Assembly: GCA_948805675.1 (NCBI GenBank)
Contig: CAQIBN010000001.1
Coordinates: 308,048-372,047 of the forward strand
DNA from: an uncultured Clostridia bacterium
GTDB lineage: Bacteria; Bacillota; Clostridia; TANB77; CAG-508
DNA: 64,000 bases
Direction of reading: 5' to 3'
Part shown: positions 18,949 to 28,884 of the stretch, piece by piece
Layout: each line of letters starts with the position of its first letter
How positions within the stretch are numbered: the stretch's first letter is position 1
Position numbers and translations under genes: made by a program
The notes under the pieces: model-generated
Seen by the model: the letters and a program-made list of their open reading frames with translations, nothing else
What the model was told of the DNA's origin: nothing
Database searches by the model: none

Positions 18949-20150
18949 TTATCTGTTCAACATTTTTATACTTTCTCTATATTTTTCAGCTTCTGGATAA
19001 TCTATAAAATTAACAGTAGCATTATAATTTCTTTTTACAATATCTTTAATTTTAGATAAATCAATATTATAAAATTCTTTTCTAGGGTTTAACTTATTAA
19101 CTCTATTTTCTTCAAAAGTTTTATGTAATATAGACTCTAATGCTGGTGCATCGTCGCTAAATATCATTGCATGAACATCAAACTTAAAAGGAACGAGGCA
19201 TCACCTAATTCATTTATTCTATCCATAGGTTCTAATCTTCTAGTCATTCCAATTTTGTATATATTTTCTCCAAAAGAACCAACATTAGAAATAATATAAA
19301 CAAAGCCAGCTCTTGTATTTTGTTCTCTTTGTAAGACATTTTCTTTGTCTTGTTCTAATAAGCCTATTTTTTCTTCAAGTTCTTTGATTTTAGCAATATA
19401 AAGTTCTTTCTCTGTATCATTAGAACTTTTATTTAAGTAAGACATTAATTTTGTTACTTCATTTTTAAATTGTGATTCTTATTTGTTTATTCTTTGTTTT
19501 TCTTTCTCTATCTCACGGCGAACCTTTTCTTCCTCTTAAAGTTGTGCTCTGCGTTCCTTTTCAAGTTCTATTTCATTTTGTTTTGCTATCTCATAAGAAT
19601 AAATCAAATTTAACTCTTCTAATTTTATTTGTAAAAGAGTTTCTGATAAAGAAATATTATCAGTAGAAAAAATGAGATTTAAACTTTCAAAAGTTTTTGC
19701 AATTTTACTTCTTAAGTTATCAATATTCTTATAATTTAAAGATAAGAATATATTATCACATTCACAATTATAACATCTTAGTAATTGCTTTATATTATTA
19801 GATATTGTACGAGAGTGTTTATAATTATTATCAATAACTCCTCGTCCTTCTTTTATTATATTTTTTTCTTAAGTTTTTAAAATAGTTAACTCATTTCTAC
19901 ATTGTTCAGAACTTAAGGTTTCATAATTAGAGTAATTGTAAGAAGATACGAGTGCTTCCTTATTCAAAAAGTCAATCTCATCTTGTAATTGAGACCTTTT
20001 TAATAATAATTCATCTATTTGTTTTGTTAATTTATTCAATTTGGCAATTTTGATATCATAGCTTACTTTATCAAAGTTAAGAATGTATCCACAATAAATG
20101 CAAAAGGCAGAGTAGTCATCTACTTTTTTTCCACAATTTCCACAATACAT
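18949..20150 (-). pseudogene. Broken DUF4041/T5orf172 (GIY-YIG-like) protein
   Basis: From an N-terminal zinc ribbon (MYCGNCGKK...CIYCG) and a coiled coil, through RTISNNIKQLLRCYNCEC-like DUF4041 sequence, to a T5orf172 domain (AGFVYIISN, YKIGMTRR). The frame is interrupted by TAA stops at about 19870, 19537 and 19480 and by a one-base loss at about 19190, where ELGDAS should continue as a PFKFDVHAM strand. The breaks are stops and a deletion, not in-frame CGG. Such proteins occur in phages and mobile elements, which fits the neighbouring integrase. Confidence 0.75.
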
Positions 20151-20221
20151 TTTTTCAAAAAAATTTAAAAAAGTGTTTACAAATGTATGTTGTTCACAAC
20201 AAAAAAGAGGTGATAATAAAA

Positions 20222-20443
20222 ATGATAGTAGTAAAGAATCCACAAAAATTAAAAGAGGATTTAATAAAAGATGGAAATACAATAACAGGAATAGCTAAGA
20301 GTTCGGGATATTTTAAAGCGTATATTTCATCAATTGTAACAGGAGTAAGAAATCCAAACGAAAAAGTAGCTATTGGAATTTGTGAACTATTAGGAGAACA
20401 ATTTGAGACATATTTTTTATTAGAAATGTTCACAAACAAATAA
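20222..20443 (+). CDS. Cro/CI-type helix-turn-helix protein, 73 residues
   Basis: ATG 20222 follows AAGAGGTG. The middle (NTITGIAKSSGYFKAYISSI then VTGVRNP) fits a lambda-repressor-like HTH that recognises operator DNA. It is divergent from the broken DUF4041 gene and probably regulates the integrated element. TCG GGA in it shows an out-of-frame CGG causing no break. Confidence 0.75.
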   Translation: MIVVKNPQKLKEDLIKDGNTITGIAKSSGYFKAYISSIVTGVRNPNEKVAIGICELLGEQFETYFLLEMFTNK

Positions 20444-20488
20444 CAAAATAACCACGACCTGATACAAATAAAACGAAATGGCTTAAAT

Positions 20489-20581
20489 ATGGCTATTAAA
20501 AACTTTGAACACTCTGCTTTTGAAATAGAAAGAGAAAATCTTCAGTACAATTATTATAACTATTTTTACGAGTGGTTATGA
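20489..20581 (+). CDS. Possible 30-residue peptide
   Basis: Short frame MAIKNFEHSAFEIERENLQY ending in FYEWL, rich in aromatic residues. It follows the HTH gene closely but has no good ribosome binding site. Acidic-aromatic peptides of this kind occur in mobile elements. Support is weak. Confidence 0.3.
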   Translation: MAIKNFEHSAFEIERENLQYNYYNYFYEWL

Positions 20582-20586
20582 TTATA

Positions 20587-20626
20587 CATAAAAAATTGAA
20601 ATACCTCGCTGAAGAACAGCGAGGTA
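20587..20626 (-). terminator. Terminator of the minus-strand 82-residue gene
   Basis: acctcgctg (20603-20611) pairs with cagcgaggt (20617-20625). On the minus strand a T-rich run follows. Confidence 0.75.
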
Positions 20627-20643
20627 AGATAGTGGAAGAAAAC

Positions 20644-20892
20644 TTATCTGGAAAATTTATGCTCGGATATTTTGCGATATTGAATTTGATGTTCGATGTT
20701 TGCAAGTATCGTTTTAAGTTTAGACATCTCTTCATTTAAATCATTCAAGAAGTAGTTATTTAGATATATATGACATGCCCAATAGCCTGTTACAATACGT
20801 AATAACATTTCTTGAATTCTAGTCCGAGCTTCTTCAAGCTCTTCCACTGTCATTGTTGAGGTGTTAATTTGTACACCAAAAATAGTTTGCAT
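20644..20892 (-). CDS. Hypothetical 82-residue protein
   Basis: A strong AGGAGG stands 7 bases before the ATG at 20892, and a clean terminator follows. The protein has an N-terminal MQTIFGVQINTSTMTVEELE segment and amphipathic helices. No known motif. Probably a cargo gene of the integrated element. Confidence 0.65.
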   Translation of the reverse strand: MQTIFGVQINTSTMTVEELEEARTRIQEMLLRIVTGYWACHIYLNNYFLNDLNEEMSKLKTILANIEHQIQYRKISEHKFSR

Positions 20893-21087
20893 TTTGTTTT
20901 ACCTCCTAATTGTATAATAATATAATTGTAACATTTATTTATATAAAATGCAAATTTTGCATAAAATAGGACTTACAAATAAAATATTTTAGTTATAATT
21001 AAAGCAATAGGTATATGTCAAAAAATTGTTTAAACTTTTATTATTTTGTAATAAAATAATGAAAATAAAAAATTCAAAGGAGAAAAA

Positions 21088-22376
21088 ATGAAAAAGGATA
21101 TATCAATGAAACATAATAGAAGGATATTTCCAATATATAAGGGAATAGGATGGGATCCATTATTTTATTCTGCTATTATATTTCTATTTTTATCAGAAAT
21201 AAAGGGAATAGAAGCATCAAAAATAATGTATGTAGAATCTATATATGCATTTTTTTATTAATATTTTAAATTCCTTCTATTATAATAATAGAGAAAATTG
21301 GAAGTAGAAAATCATTAATACTAGGATGTACATTAGTAACAATACAAATTGGTATAATGATTTTTGCAAGTAATTTTAGCTTTCTAGTAATAGCATATTC
21401 CTTATTTGCATTTGGTACAGCTATAAAAGAAATTGCATAATATACATTACTTTATGATTCAACAAAGATGTGTAAAGGTAAGAATTCTTTTGGAAATATA
21501 GATGCAAAAGATTCTTCTATAAGTTATATTTTAAATGCAACATCATCAGTATTAGCAGGATATTTGTATGTAGTTAATCCATATATACCAATTATATTAT
21601 CTACTTTACTATCTCTATTAACAATAATTATATCTTATAGATTTGAAGAAGAGGAAATAAAAAATACAAAGAAAATTTCTATATCAGAATCGTTAAAAGA
21701 TGTAAAACAATAATATAAATTTATAATAAAATCTAAAAGGTAAAGGGCTTTATTTATATTTATGGCAATATTTGAAAGTGTATTAATGATGATATCTACA
21801 TATAAAAAAAGTTTGTTAAAAGATTTACAAGTATCTCCGCAATATTTCGATATTATTTTTGCAACATTAACAATGGTTCAATGTTTTTCTGTACAATGTC
21901 AGGATAAAATATATAATACTTTTAGAAATAATACTTTAGCTTTTATATCTATACCAATTTTTATTTCTTTCATATTAGTAGGATTTATTACTACTTTGAA
22001 ATTAAATAAGATTATTATCGTTATAGCAGTTATAGTTGTATTTTTTATTCACCATTTTTTAAGAGGTTCATATTGGGTATTGCAAAATAGATATATCACT
22101 AATTTTACGAATTATAATATTAGAGATAAGATTTTATCTGTAAGTCAACTAATAAAAGGAGTAGTAAGAATTATCATTTTGTTTTTAGGAGTAGTGTTGT
22201 TAGAATATTATAGTACAAGTGAGGCTTATATTATAATAGGTGTATTTGGTATTGTTCTTATATTACTAGTACTAGCATATATGAAATCCAGAATTGGATT
22301 ATCTGCTGAAGAATATGATAAAAAAGATATAGAATATGTAAAAAATAAAGTTTTGTACAAGGAGGAATTATGTAAT
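21088..22376 (+). pseudogene. Broken MFS transporter
   Basis: The N-terminus (IYKGIGWDPLFYSAIIFLFL) and later fragments at 21468-21713 and 21762-22376 are pieces of one 12-span major facilitator protein. Stops (TAA at about 21260 and 21438, TAA at 21711) split it. None is at CGG, so it is truly decayed. A related truncated copy lies at 37735-38496. The Gly/Glu tail LSAEEYDKKDIEYV is nearly the same as LKAEEYKKSDIVYE in that copy, so the two are paralogues. Confidence 0.75.
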
Positions 22377-22866
22377 TAATAATAATATGTCATGCAGAAA
22401 GTGTTTATAATGAAAAAGACTATTTCAAAGTCAAGTAGATTGTGAATTAAGTAAAAGAGGGATAGAACAAACTAAACAAAAGTCAAAAGGATTTCCAACT
22501 GATTTTGACTTTTGCTTTTGTTCTACTTTAAAAAGAACAAAACAAACTGCTGAAATATTAGTTCCATATTTAAATATAATATACGATAAATGACTAATAG
22601 AAAGAAAAATGGGAGAATGGGAAAGTACACCTGTAAATGACAAGAAACAATTTTTATTAAATAATAATGAAGTTCCATCTAGTATAGAAACTCTTAAAGA
22701 ATTAGATAAACGTGTTTTAGAGTTTTTAGATATGGTAAAGGAAAGATACAATAAACAAAATATTCTTGTTATTACTCATGGTGGAATAATTCATTCAATA
22801 CATAGAGTATTAGGATTAAAAACAAAAGATATAAATAATTTAGAGATGATAACAATTGAAATTTGA
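22370..22866 (+). pseudogene. Broken histidine phosphatase (phosphoglycerate mutase-like)
   Basis: GGAGGAATT precedes ATG 22370, but codon 2 is TAA. Beyond it the phosphatase sequence continues: IIICHAESVYNEKD (the R-H motif already CHA), STLKRTKQTAE, ERKMGEWES, ITHGGIIHS. Further breaks occur near 22435 and 22591. The family is clear, the gene is dead, and no break coincides with an in-frame CGG. It was probably translationally coupled to the MFS gene in front. Confidence 0.75.
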
Positions 22867-22978
22867 TTAAATTAAAACAAATATATACTAGTAAATATAA
22901 TATAAATATGATATAAATTATAAAAATAAGAAAATAAAAATTAATTTAAACAAGTAAAGGTATATATGGAGGTATATA

Positions 22979-23732
22979 ATGAGTTTTCAAGATAAAGTAA
23001 TATTAATAACAGGGTCAACATCTGGTATTGGACAAGGGATAGCTAAAAAATTACTTGAAGAAGGTGCGAAAGTTATTGTAAATTATGCTCATAATGAAGA
23101 AAATGCAGATGCAACAAGAAAGTTATTTCGGGAATTATAATGAAAATACATTATTTATAAAAGCTGATGTATCAGATAAAAAAGCAGTAATTGATATGTA
23201 TAAAAAAATAGAAGAAAGATTTGGAAGATTAGATGGATTAGTAAATAATGCTGTATATGATAATATTTTTTCAATAGAAGATTTAACACCAGAAGAATTT
23301 AGAAAAGAATTAGATGTAAATGTAGTTGCAAGATGGATGTGCATAAAATATGCTATTCCATTATTTAAAAAATCTACTATGCCAAGGGTAGTTAATATTC
23401 CATCAAGATTAGCTACTAAGCCAATGGAAGATTCTATTGCTTATTGTACAAGTGAAGCAGCTACTGTAATGTTAACTAAATGCTGTGCACTAGAATTAAC
23501 AAGTAAGTATAATATTAAAGTTAATACTGTAAGTCCATCAATGACATTAACGCCATTAGCTAAAAAAAGTTATACAAAAGAAGAGATTAAACAAACAGCA
23601 AAAAAGAACCCTAGTAAGAGATTAGGAGAAGTTGAAGATACAGTAAATGCAGTATTATTTTTATTGAGTGAAAAAGCAGATTATATTAATGGTGAAAACT
23701 TAAATGTTAATGGAGGAATACTTTTAGTATAG
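22979..23732 (+). CDS. Short-chain dehydrogenase/reductase, one CGG +1 shift, altered active site
   Basis: 250 residues if C 23129 is skipped. N-terminal Rossmann motif TGSTSGIGQGIA, then DVS, NNA, active-site Ser in NIPSR and Tyr in YCTSE, and a VNGG C-terminus. The straight frame stops at residue 53. The start ATG 22979 follows a ATGGAGG site. Odd: the YxxxK lysine, needed for hydride transfer in classical SDRs, is Glu (gaa at 23453-23455), so activity may be lost or changed. The full length and conserved ends otherwise look intact. Confidence 0.82.
23129..23131 (+). other. CGG +1 shift site 5 (TTT CGG G) in the SDR
   Basis: After residue 50. In frame the product ends two codons later (TAA 23138-23140). 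Skipping C 23129 gives GGG (Gly), then NYNENTLFIKADVS in register with the family. The only site followed by G. Confidence 0.87.
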
Positions 23733-23906
23733 GAGGAAGTAAAAAATATTTCATACCAAATGAGTAGTTCATAAAGGACTACTCATAATCTTCTTAAATA
23801 GAAATGCGAAAATTACATTACTTAAATTTCTTATGTTATAATATTGTGGAAATATATAATTAATTATGATAAACTAGAAATAATATAAAAAAAGGGGAGA
23901 TATATT

Positions 23907-24053
23907 ATGAAAGAAAAATATTTTAAAGATTTAGGTTTAGATGATGATAATGGAAAAATGAAAAAATTAGAAACTGAGTATAATTTAGATGAATTGTTTA
24001 ATGATAAAAAGGAAAGTGTAGAAAATAAGAAAGAAGATTCTAAAGAAAATTAA
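23907..24053 (+). CDS. Small acidic 48-residue protein
   Basis: ATG 23907 after AAAGGGGAG. The peptide starts MKEKYFKDLGLDDDNGKMKK and ends in a Lys/Glu/Asp-rich tail. It precedes the RNA methyltransferase gene by 21 bases and may share its transcript. No family recognised. Confidence 0.55.
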   Translation: MKEKYFKDLGLDDDNGKMKKLETEYNLDELFNDKKESVENKKEDSKEN

Positions 24054-24074
24054 TGTAGAGTAGTAGGTGATAGA

Positions 24075-25451
24075 ATGAAAGTTCCAGTAGAAAAAAATAA
24101 AGAATATATAGTAGATATTATTGACCATGGATTTGAAGGAGAAGGAATTGCAAAAATAGATAATTTTACTATCTTTATAGAAGGAGCCATAAAAGGTGAA
24201 AAGTGTAAAATTTTGATTGTTAAAGTAACTACTTCACATGCATTTGGAAAATTAATAGAAATATTAGAACAGTCAAAATATAGAGTAGAGATAGACTGTA
24301 GTACATATAAAAGATGTGGTGGTTGCAATTTAAGACATATTGATTATGAAGAAACCTTAAATATAAAGCAGAATACAGTTCAGAACTTAGTGAACAAAAC
24401 ATTAAATAATAAAATAAATGTTAATATGACAATTGGAATGGGGAATCCATATAATTACAGAAATAAAGCACAATATCCAGTAGGATTAGATAAAAATAAT
24501 CGACCTGTTATAGGAGTATATGCAAAAAGAACTCATGAAATAATTACTATGAGAAATTGTATGATACAAAATCCATTATCAGAGAAAATAGCGAATTTTG
24601 TTTTTCATTTCTTTATGCAAAATAATATTCCTATATATAATGAGAAAAATGGAAAAGGTTTGCTTAGACATATAGTAATAAAAGTAGGAAGTAGAACACA
24701 TGAAATTATGTGTATTTTAGTGCTTAATGGAAAAGAGTTGAAAAGGGAAAAGCAATTAGTAAAATTACTTATTAAAGAATTTCCAGAAGTAAAAACAGTT
24801 GTAAAAAATATTAATGTAAAAAATACAAATGTTATTTTAGGAAATGAAAATGAAGTAATATATGGAGATGGATATATTTATGATAAGTTAGGTGATTATA
24901 CATTTAAGATTTCTCCAATGTCTTTTTACCAAATTAATCCTGTTCAAACAGAAGTATTATATAATACAGCTATTGAAATGGCGAAACTCTCTAAGAATGA
25001 AACTTTATTTGATTTATATTGTGGAATTGGCACAATTGGAATATTTGCATCTCCATATGTTAAAAAAGTTTATGGTATAGAAATTGTTAAACAAGCAATA
25101 GAAGATGCAAAAGAAAATGCAAGTATAAATGATATTAGAAATATAGAATTTTTTGCTGGAGACGTAGAAAAGGTTTTTGAAGCTGTTTTAAGGAAAAATA
25201 GTGATAAACCTGATGTTATTTTTGTGGACCCTCCAAGAAAGGGATTAGATAGACATACAATAGAGAATATTTTAAATGTGAAACCTAATAAGATTATTTA
25301 TATTAGTTGTAATCCAGCAAGTTTTGTTAGAGATTTGAAATTGTTTGAGGAAAAGTATGATGTAAAAGAGATTCAGACTGTTGATATGTTTCCGTTTACG
25401 AGCCACGTGGAGTGTTGCTCGGTGCTATATCTAAAAGATTCGATACACTAG
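24075..25451 (+). CDS. rlmD: 23S rRNA (uracil-5-)-methyltransferase RlmD/RumA family
   Basis: 458 residues. N-terminal TRAM domain (about 1-60), an iron-sulfur cluster motif with Cys at CSTYKRCGGCNL, a SAM-binding Rossmann motif FDLYCGIGTIGIFA, DPPRKGLD, and the catalytic Cys in YISCNPASF. It methylates uracil C5 in 23S rRNA (or tRNA in TrmA-like members). The exact target cannot be told. TCG GTG near the end contains an out-of-frame CGG without effect. A short unrelated fragment and a terminator follow. Confidence 0.88.
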   Translation: MKVPVEKNKEYIVDIIDHGFEGEGIAKIDNFTIFIEGAIKGEKCKILIVKVTTSHAFGKLIEILEQSKYRVEIDCSTYKRCGGCNLRHIDYEETLNIKQNTVQNLVNKTLNNKINVNMTIGMGNPYNYRNKAQYPVGLDKNNRPVIGVYAKRTHEIITMRNCMIQNPLSEKIANFVFHFFMQNNIPIYNEKNGKGLLRHIVIKVGSRTHEIMCILVLNGKELKREKQLVKLLIKEFPEVKTVVKNINVKNTNVILGNENEVIYGDGYIYDKLGDYTFKISPMSFYQINPVQTEVLYNTAIEMAKLSKNETLFDLYCGIGTIGIFASPYVKKVYGIEIVKQAIEDAKENASINDIRNIEFFAGDVEKVFEAVLRKNSDKPDVIFVDPPRKGLDRHTIENILNVKPNKIIYISCNPASFVRDLKLFEEKYDVKEIQTVDMFPFTSHVECCSVLYLKDSIH

Positions 25452-25619
25452 TTGAGTTTACTGCTTTTGAAGATTTTATGAGTTTTGAGAGAAAAGGTAA
25501 AAATAAGATTAAACGAGTTGAAAATCATAAAATTAAAGTAACGATAGAGGTTGATATGGTGTGCGGAGCAGTATAATTTAATAATAAAAATTTAGGAATG
25601 TTTGGAGATAAAACTTAAA

Positions 25620-25655
25620 TTGGAAGTGTTTGGAAAAGCACTTTCTTTTTTCGCT
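25620..25655 (+). terminator. Terminator-like hairpin
   Basis: ggaagtgttt and aagcactttc pair with a small loop and are followed by TTTTTT, between the methyltransferase and the nuclease-like gene. Confidence 0.65.
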
Positions 25656-25720
25656 TTTATATGATAGAATTAGATAAAATTTAAGCGATATACTTATAAA
25701 AGTATAAGATAGGGGCAAAT

Positions 25721-27196
25721 ATGCAAGTATATTTTACAGATGTTTTTTATATAGATGAAAAGGTATTAGATGAATATGGTGCATACAATATTTCTTTAAT
25801 AAATGATATGCCACTATTTGTAGATCCATTTTTATTATTTTATAGTACAAAAGAAGAATATAAGAAGTTACATGATGATATTATAAAATATATTATATTT
25901 TTAAAAAATAAGTCTATAATACCATTAAGTGCAACACAGTTAAAAGCATGGTATATGTTTCCAGAGCAAAAACAAAATTGGTTAGGATATAGTATGTCAG
26001 GAAATTCTGGAAGTGGTTTAGGAAAAGAATTTGCAGATAATTTAAAATATGTGCTGAAAGAGAAATTTAATGATTTTGGAGATGAAAAAATATCACAAGG
26101 TTCGCATTTAGAAAAATTGTGCCTAATTAATGAAGGAGTAGGTAAAGATAATATTAGTGATTTTACAGTTAATCTAATAAAAGGTTTTTTATTAGATTAT
26201 ACAGAAAAATTTGCAAAGTTATATTTAGATGAAAATCAATGTAAAACATTTTGGATTGAAAAGAATAATTTTAATTATGAAACAGAAATATGGGAAAGGA
26301 GACAATATTATTTACCATGTTATAATAATGATTATATAATTCTTACTCCTAAAGATATTTTGACTAGAGAATGTTCATGGATTAATAAAGAAGATATGTA
26401 TAAAAGATTTGAACATTTACCATTTTCAATAGATAATGATATTTTAAGAATGCAAATCAATCAATACTTTGAAAGTCAATTAAATATTCAGGATAAGAAA
26501 AAGAAACCAACTAAAGAAGAAAAAAATAAGGCGATATTAAATACAATAAAACAATATCCAGAAATTTTAGACTATTATATTAAAGAAAAAGAAGCAGATG
26601 GTAAAAATGCTATTGATTTTAGTGAAGAAAAAGTAGAAAATACTGAAATAATATTGATTAATAATACAAAAGATTTAATAAAGTATTTAAACAATAATAC
26701 AAAATTTTATGAAGAAAGTAACAAAACAGCATATCAAGAAGCATTTGATAGGGTTAAATATTTAAAAGATTCTATTGAAAATAACGATTGTTATAAATTA
26801 TTCTATAATGGTGATGAACCTATAGGAAAAGAAAAGGATTTACAATTGATGTTTAGATTAGTATGCTATGGTTCTTCATTTGATATAAATAGTGAGGTAA
26901 ATAATGGGAGAGGACCTGTAGATTATAAAATTTCACAAGGTGCTTTTGATAGTTCGTTAATTGAGTTCAAATTAGCCAAAAGCTCGAAATTAAAACAAAA
27001 TTTAAAGAAACAATTAGAGATATATAAAAAGGCAAACAATACAGAATATGGTATAAAGGTTATAATATATTTTACAGAAGACGAATATAAGAAAGTTAAT
27101 AGTGTATTAGAAGAATTAGAATTAACAGATGATCCAAATACAATTTTAATAGATGCAAGGAAAGATAACAAAATATCAGCATCTAATGAAAAATAA
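25721..27196 (+). CDS. Putative PD-(D/E)XK nuclease-fold protein, 491 residues
   Basis: The N-terminal two thirds are of unknown fold (MQVYFTDVFYIDEKVLDEYG start). The C-terminal part contains GRGPVDYKISQG ... SLIEFKLAKSSKLK, matching the Asp and Glu-x-Lys of the PD-(D/E)XK nuclease core (D of PVDYK, E-F-K). The next gene (27213) is a YhcG/DUF1016 protein, also of this nuclease fold, 16 bases downstream. Such paired nuclease-like genes occur in accessory, possibly defence, regions. Function is inferred only from fold. Confidence 0.7.
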   Translation: MQVYFTDVFYIDEKVLDEYGAYNISLINDMPLFVDPFLLFYSTKEEYKKLHDDIIKYIIFLKNKSIIPLSATQLKAWYMFPEQKQNWLGYSMSGNSGSGLGKEFADNLKYVLKEKFNDFGDEKISQGSHLEKLCLINEGVGKDNISDFTVNLIKGFLLDYTEKFAKLYLDENQCKTFWIEKNNFNYETEIWERRQYYLPCYNNDYIILTPKDILTRECSWINKEDMYKRFEHLPFSIDNDILRMQINQYFESQLNIQDKKKKPTKEEKNKAILNTIKQYPEILDYYIKEKEADGKNAIDFSEEKVENTEIILINNTKDLIKYLNNNTKFYEESNKTAYQEAFDRVKYLKDSIENNDCYKLFYNGDEPIGKEKDLQLMFRLVCYGSSFDINSEVNNGRGPVDYKISQGAFDSSLIEFKLAKSSKLKQNLKKQLEIYKKANNTEYGIKVIIYFTEDEYKKVNSVLEELELTDDPNTILIDARKDNKISASNEK

Positions 27197-27212
27197 TAAA
27201 AGGAGGAACTTT

Positions 27213-28241
27213 ATGAGTGATAACCAAATAACAATACAACCAGAAGAATCATATAAGATAATTAGAAATAGCGTATTAACTGCACAAGCAAAAGTATATA
27301 CAGTAGTAAATTCAGCAATGGTACAAGCATATTGGGAGATAGGGCAAGAAATACACAAAGCATGTGGAGAAAATGACAGAGCAGAATATGGTAAGAAGTT
27401 ATTACAATATTTATCAGAACAATTAACAAAAGAATTTGGAAAAGGCTTTACAGTTACAAATTTAAAATATATGAGACAATTTTATCGTGCTTTTCCAATT
27501 CGCCACACACTGTGTGACGAATTGAGTTGGTCGCATTATAGACTATTAATGAGAATTGAAGATGAAAAAGCAAGGGGATTTTACTTAGAGGAAAGTGTAA
27601 AATCTGGATGGAGTGTTCGACAATTAGAAAGGCAAATAGGAACATTCTATTACGAAAGATTATTAGCAAGTCAAGATAAAGAAAGTGTTGCCAATGAAAT
27701 CGGATTACCAGAGAAAGTAGAACCTAAAAATATTATAAGAGATCCTTATGTATTAGAATTTTTAGGGTTAGAAGGAAATACAAGCTTTTATGAAAAAGAT
27801 TTAGAACAAGCGATAATAGACCATTTACAAAAATTTTTACTAGAACTAGGAAGAGGTTTTTCATTTGTGGCAAGACAACAAAAAATAACTTTTGATGGCA
27901 GACATTTCTTTATAGATTTAGTCTTTTACAACTATATATTAAAATGCTTTGTAATAATAGATTTGAAATTAGGAGATTTAACACATCAAGATTTAGGACA
28001 AATGCAAATGTATGTAAATTACTATACAAGAGAAATGATGAATGACGGAGATAATCCACCAATAGGAATTGTACTTTGTGCGGATAAAAGTGACCAAGTT
28101 GTAAAATATACTTTACCAGAAGATAATAATCAGGTATTTGCTTCAAAATATAAATTATATTTACCAACAGAAGAAGAATTTAAGAAAGAATTAAATTTAG
28201 ATAATTATGTAAAAAAAGACATAGAAGAAAGCGATAAGTAA
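27213..28241 (+). CDS. YhcG/DUF1016 family PDDEXK nuclease-like protein
   Basis: 342 residues from ATG 27213, 7 bases after AAAGGAGGAA. The N-terminal helical domain (AYWEIGQEIHKA, LKYMRQFYRAFP, ELSWSHYRLL) is the DUF1016 signature, and the C-terminal part has FIDLVFYN ... CFVIIDLKLGDLTHQDLGQM, with Asp and D-L-K of the PD-(D/E)XK core. Family members are found near restriction and toxin-like genes, with biochemical role unsettled. A near-perfect palindrome is embedded in it (27497-27525). Confidence 0.85.
   Translation: MSDNQITIQPEESYKIIRNSVLTAQAKVYTVVNSAMVQAYWEIGQEIHKACGENDRAEYGKKLLQYLSEQLTKEFGKGFTVTNLKYMRQFYRAFPIRHTLCDELSWSHYRLLMRIEDEKARGFYLEESVKSGWSVRQLERQIGTFYYERLLASQDKESVANEIGLPEKVEPKNIIRDPYVLEFLGLEGNTSFYEKDLEQAIIDHLQKFLLELGRGFSFVARQQKITFDGRHFFIDLVFYNYILKCFVIIDLKLGDLTHQDLGQMQMYVNYYTREMMNDGDNPPIGIVLCADKSDQVVKYTLPEDNNQVFASKYKLYLPTEEEFKKELNLDNYVKKDIEESDK
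27497..27525. repeat. Palindrome inside the DUF1016 gene
   Basis: caattcg...cgaattg with cacaca/tgtgtg inside, 29 bases, one mismatch pair. It encodes the conserved-looking PIRHTLCDELSW stretch, so it may be coding constraint or a protein-binding site. Confidence 0.5.
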
Positions 28242-28272
28242 AAATATTGCATTAGATGAGGAGTATAAAATA

Positions 28273-28884
28273 ATGAATATAGGAATCGATATAGATAATA
28301 CAATAACAGAAGTTCAAGAAGAACTAAACAATGCAGCTTATGAATATGCAATAAAACTAGGCAAGAATATTAAAAATGCTGATAATCCTTTTGAAGATAT
28401 AAAAAATAATGGAGATACATATAAAAAGAAATTTGAATTTTCTTATGATGAACTAAAATATTTTCTAAAGAATATTCAAGAAGAAATTACTAATAAGGCA
28501 AAGCCTAGAGATAATGCAGTAAAAATAATTAATAGATTAAGAAAAGAAGGTTATAAAATAATTATAATAACAGCAAGAGATAGTGAGTTTCATGATGATC
28601 CATATCTTTTAAGCAAGAATTGGTTAGATAAAAACAATATAGAATATGACAAATTAATAGTAAATGCTAGAGAAAAAGGAATAGTATGTAAAAATGAAAA
28701 TATAGATTTATTTATAGATGACCAATTAAATAATTGTTTAGATGTTTCAAAAGAAGGAATAAAAGTAATAAGGATTAGTAATGAAATTTGCAATAATAAA
28801 GATATAGTTGATTTAAATAATTGGACAAAAATATATGAATATATAGGAGAATTAAACGAAAAAGATGAAGAAAGTAAAAGATGA
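28273..28884 (+). CDS. HAD-type hydrolase (5'-nucleotidase-like)
   Basis: 203 residues. HAD motif I is DIDNTIT (two Asp, nucleophile and acid/base), motif II ITARD, motif IV FIDDQ, with a cap region between. These resemble deoxyribonucleotidase-like HAD phosphatases acting on nucleotides or other phosphoesters in the cytoplasm. Its end overlaps the MFS gene by 20 bases, and a 2H phosphoesterase follows, forming a three-gene operon of phosphate-ester chemistry and transport. Substrate unknown. Confidence 0.8.
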   Translation: MNIGIDIDNTITEVQEELNNAAYEYAIKLGKNIKNADNPFEDIKNNGDTYKKKFEFSYDELKYFLKNIQEEITNKAKPRDNAVKIINRLRKEGYKIIIITARDSEFHDDPYLLSKNWLDKNNIEYDKLIVNAREKGIVCKNENIDLFIDDQLNNCLDVSKEGIKVIRISNEICNNKDIVDLNNWTKIYEYIGELNEKDEESKR

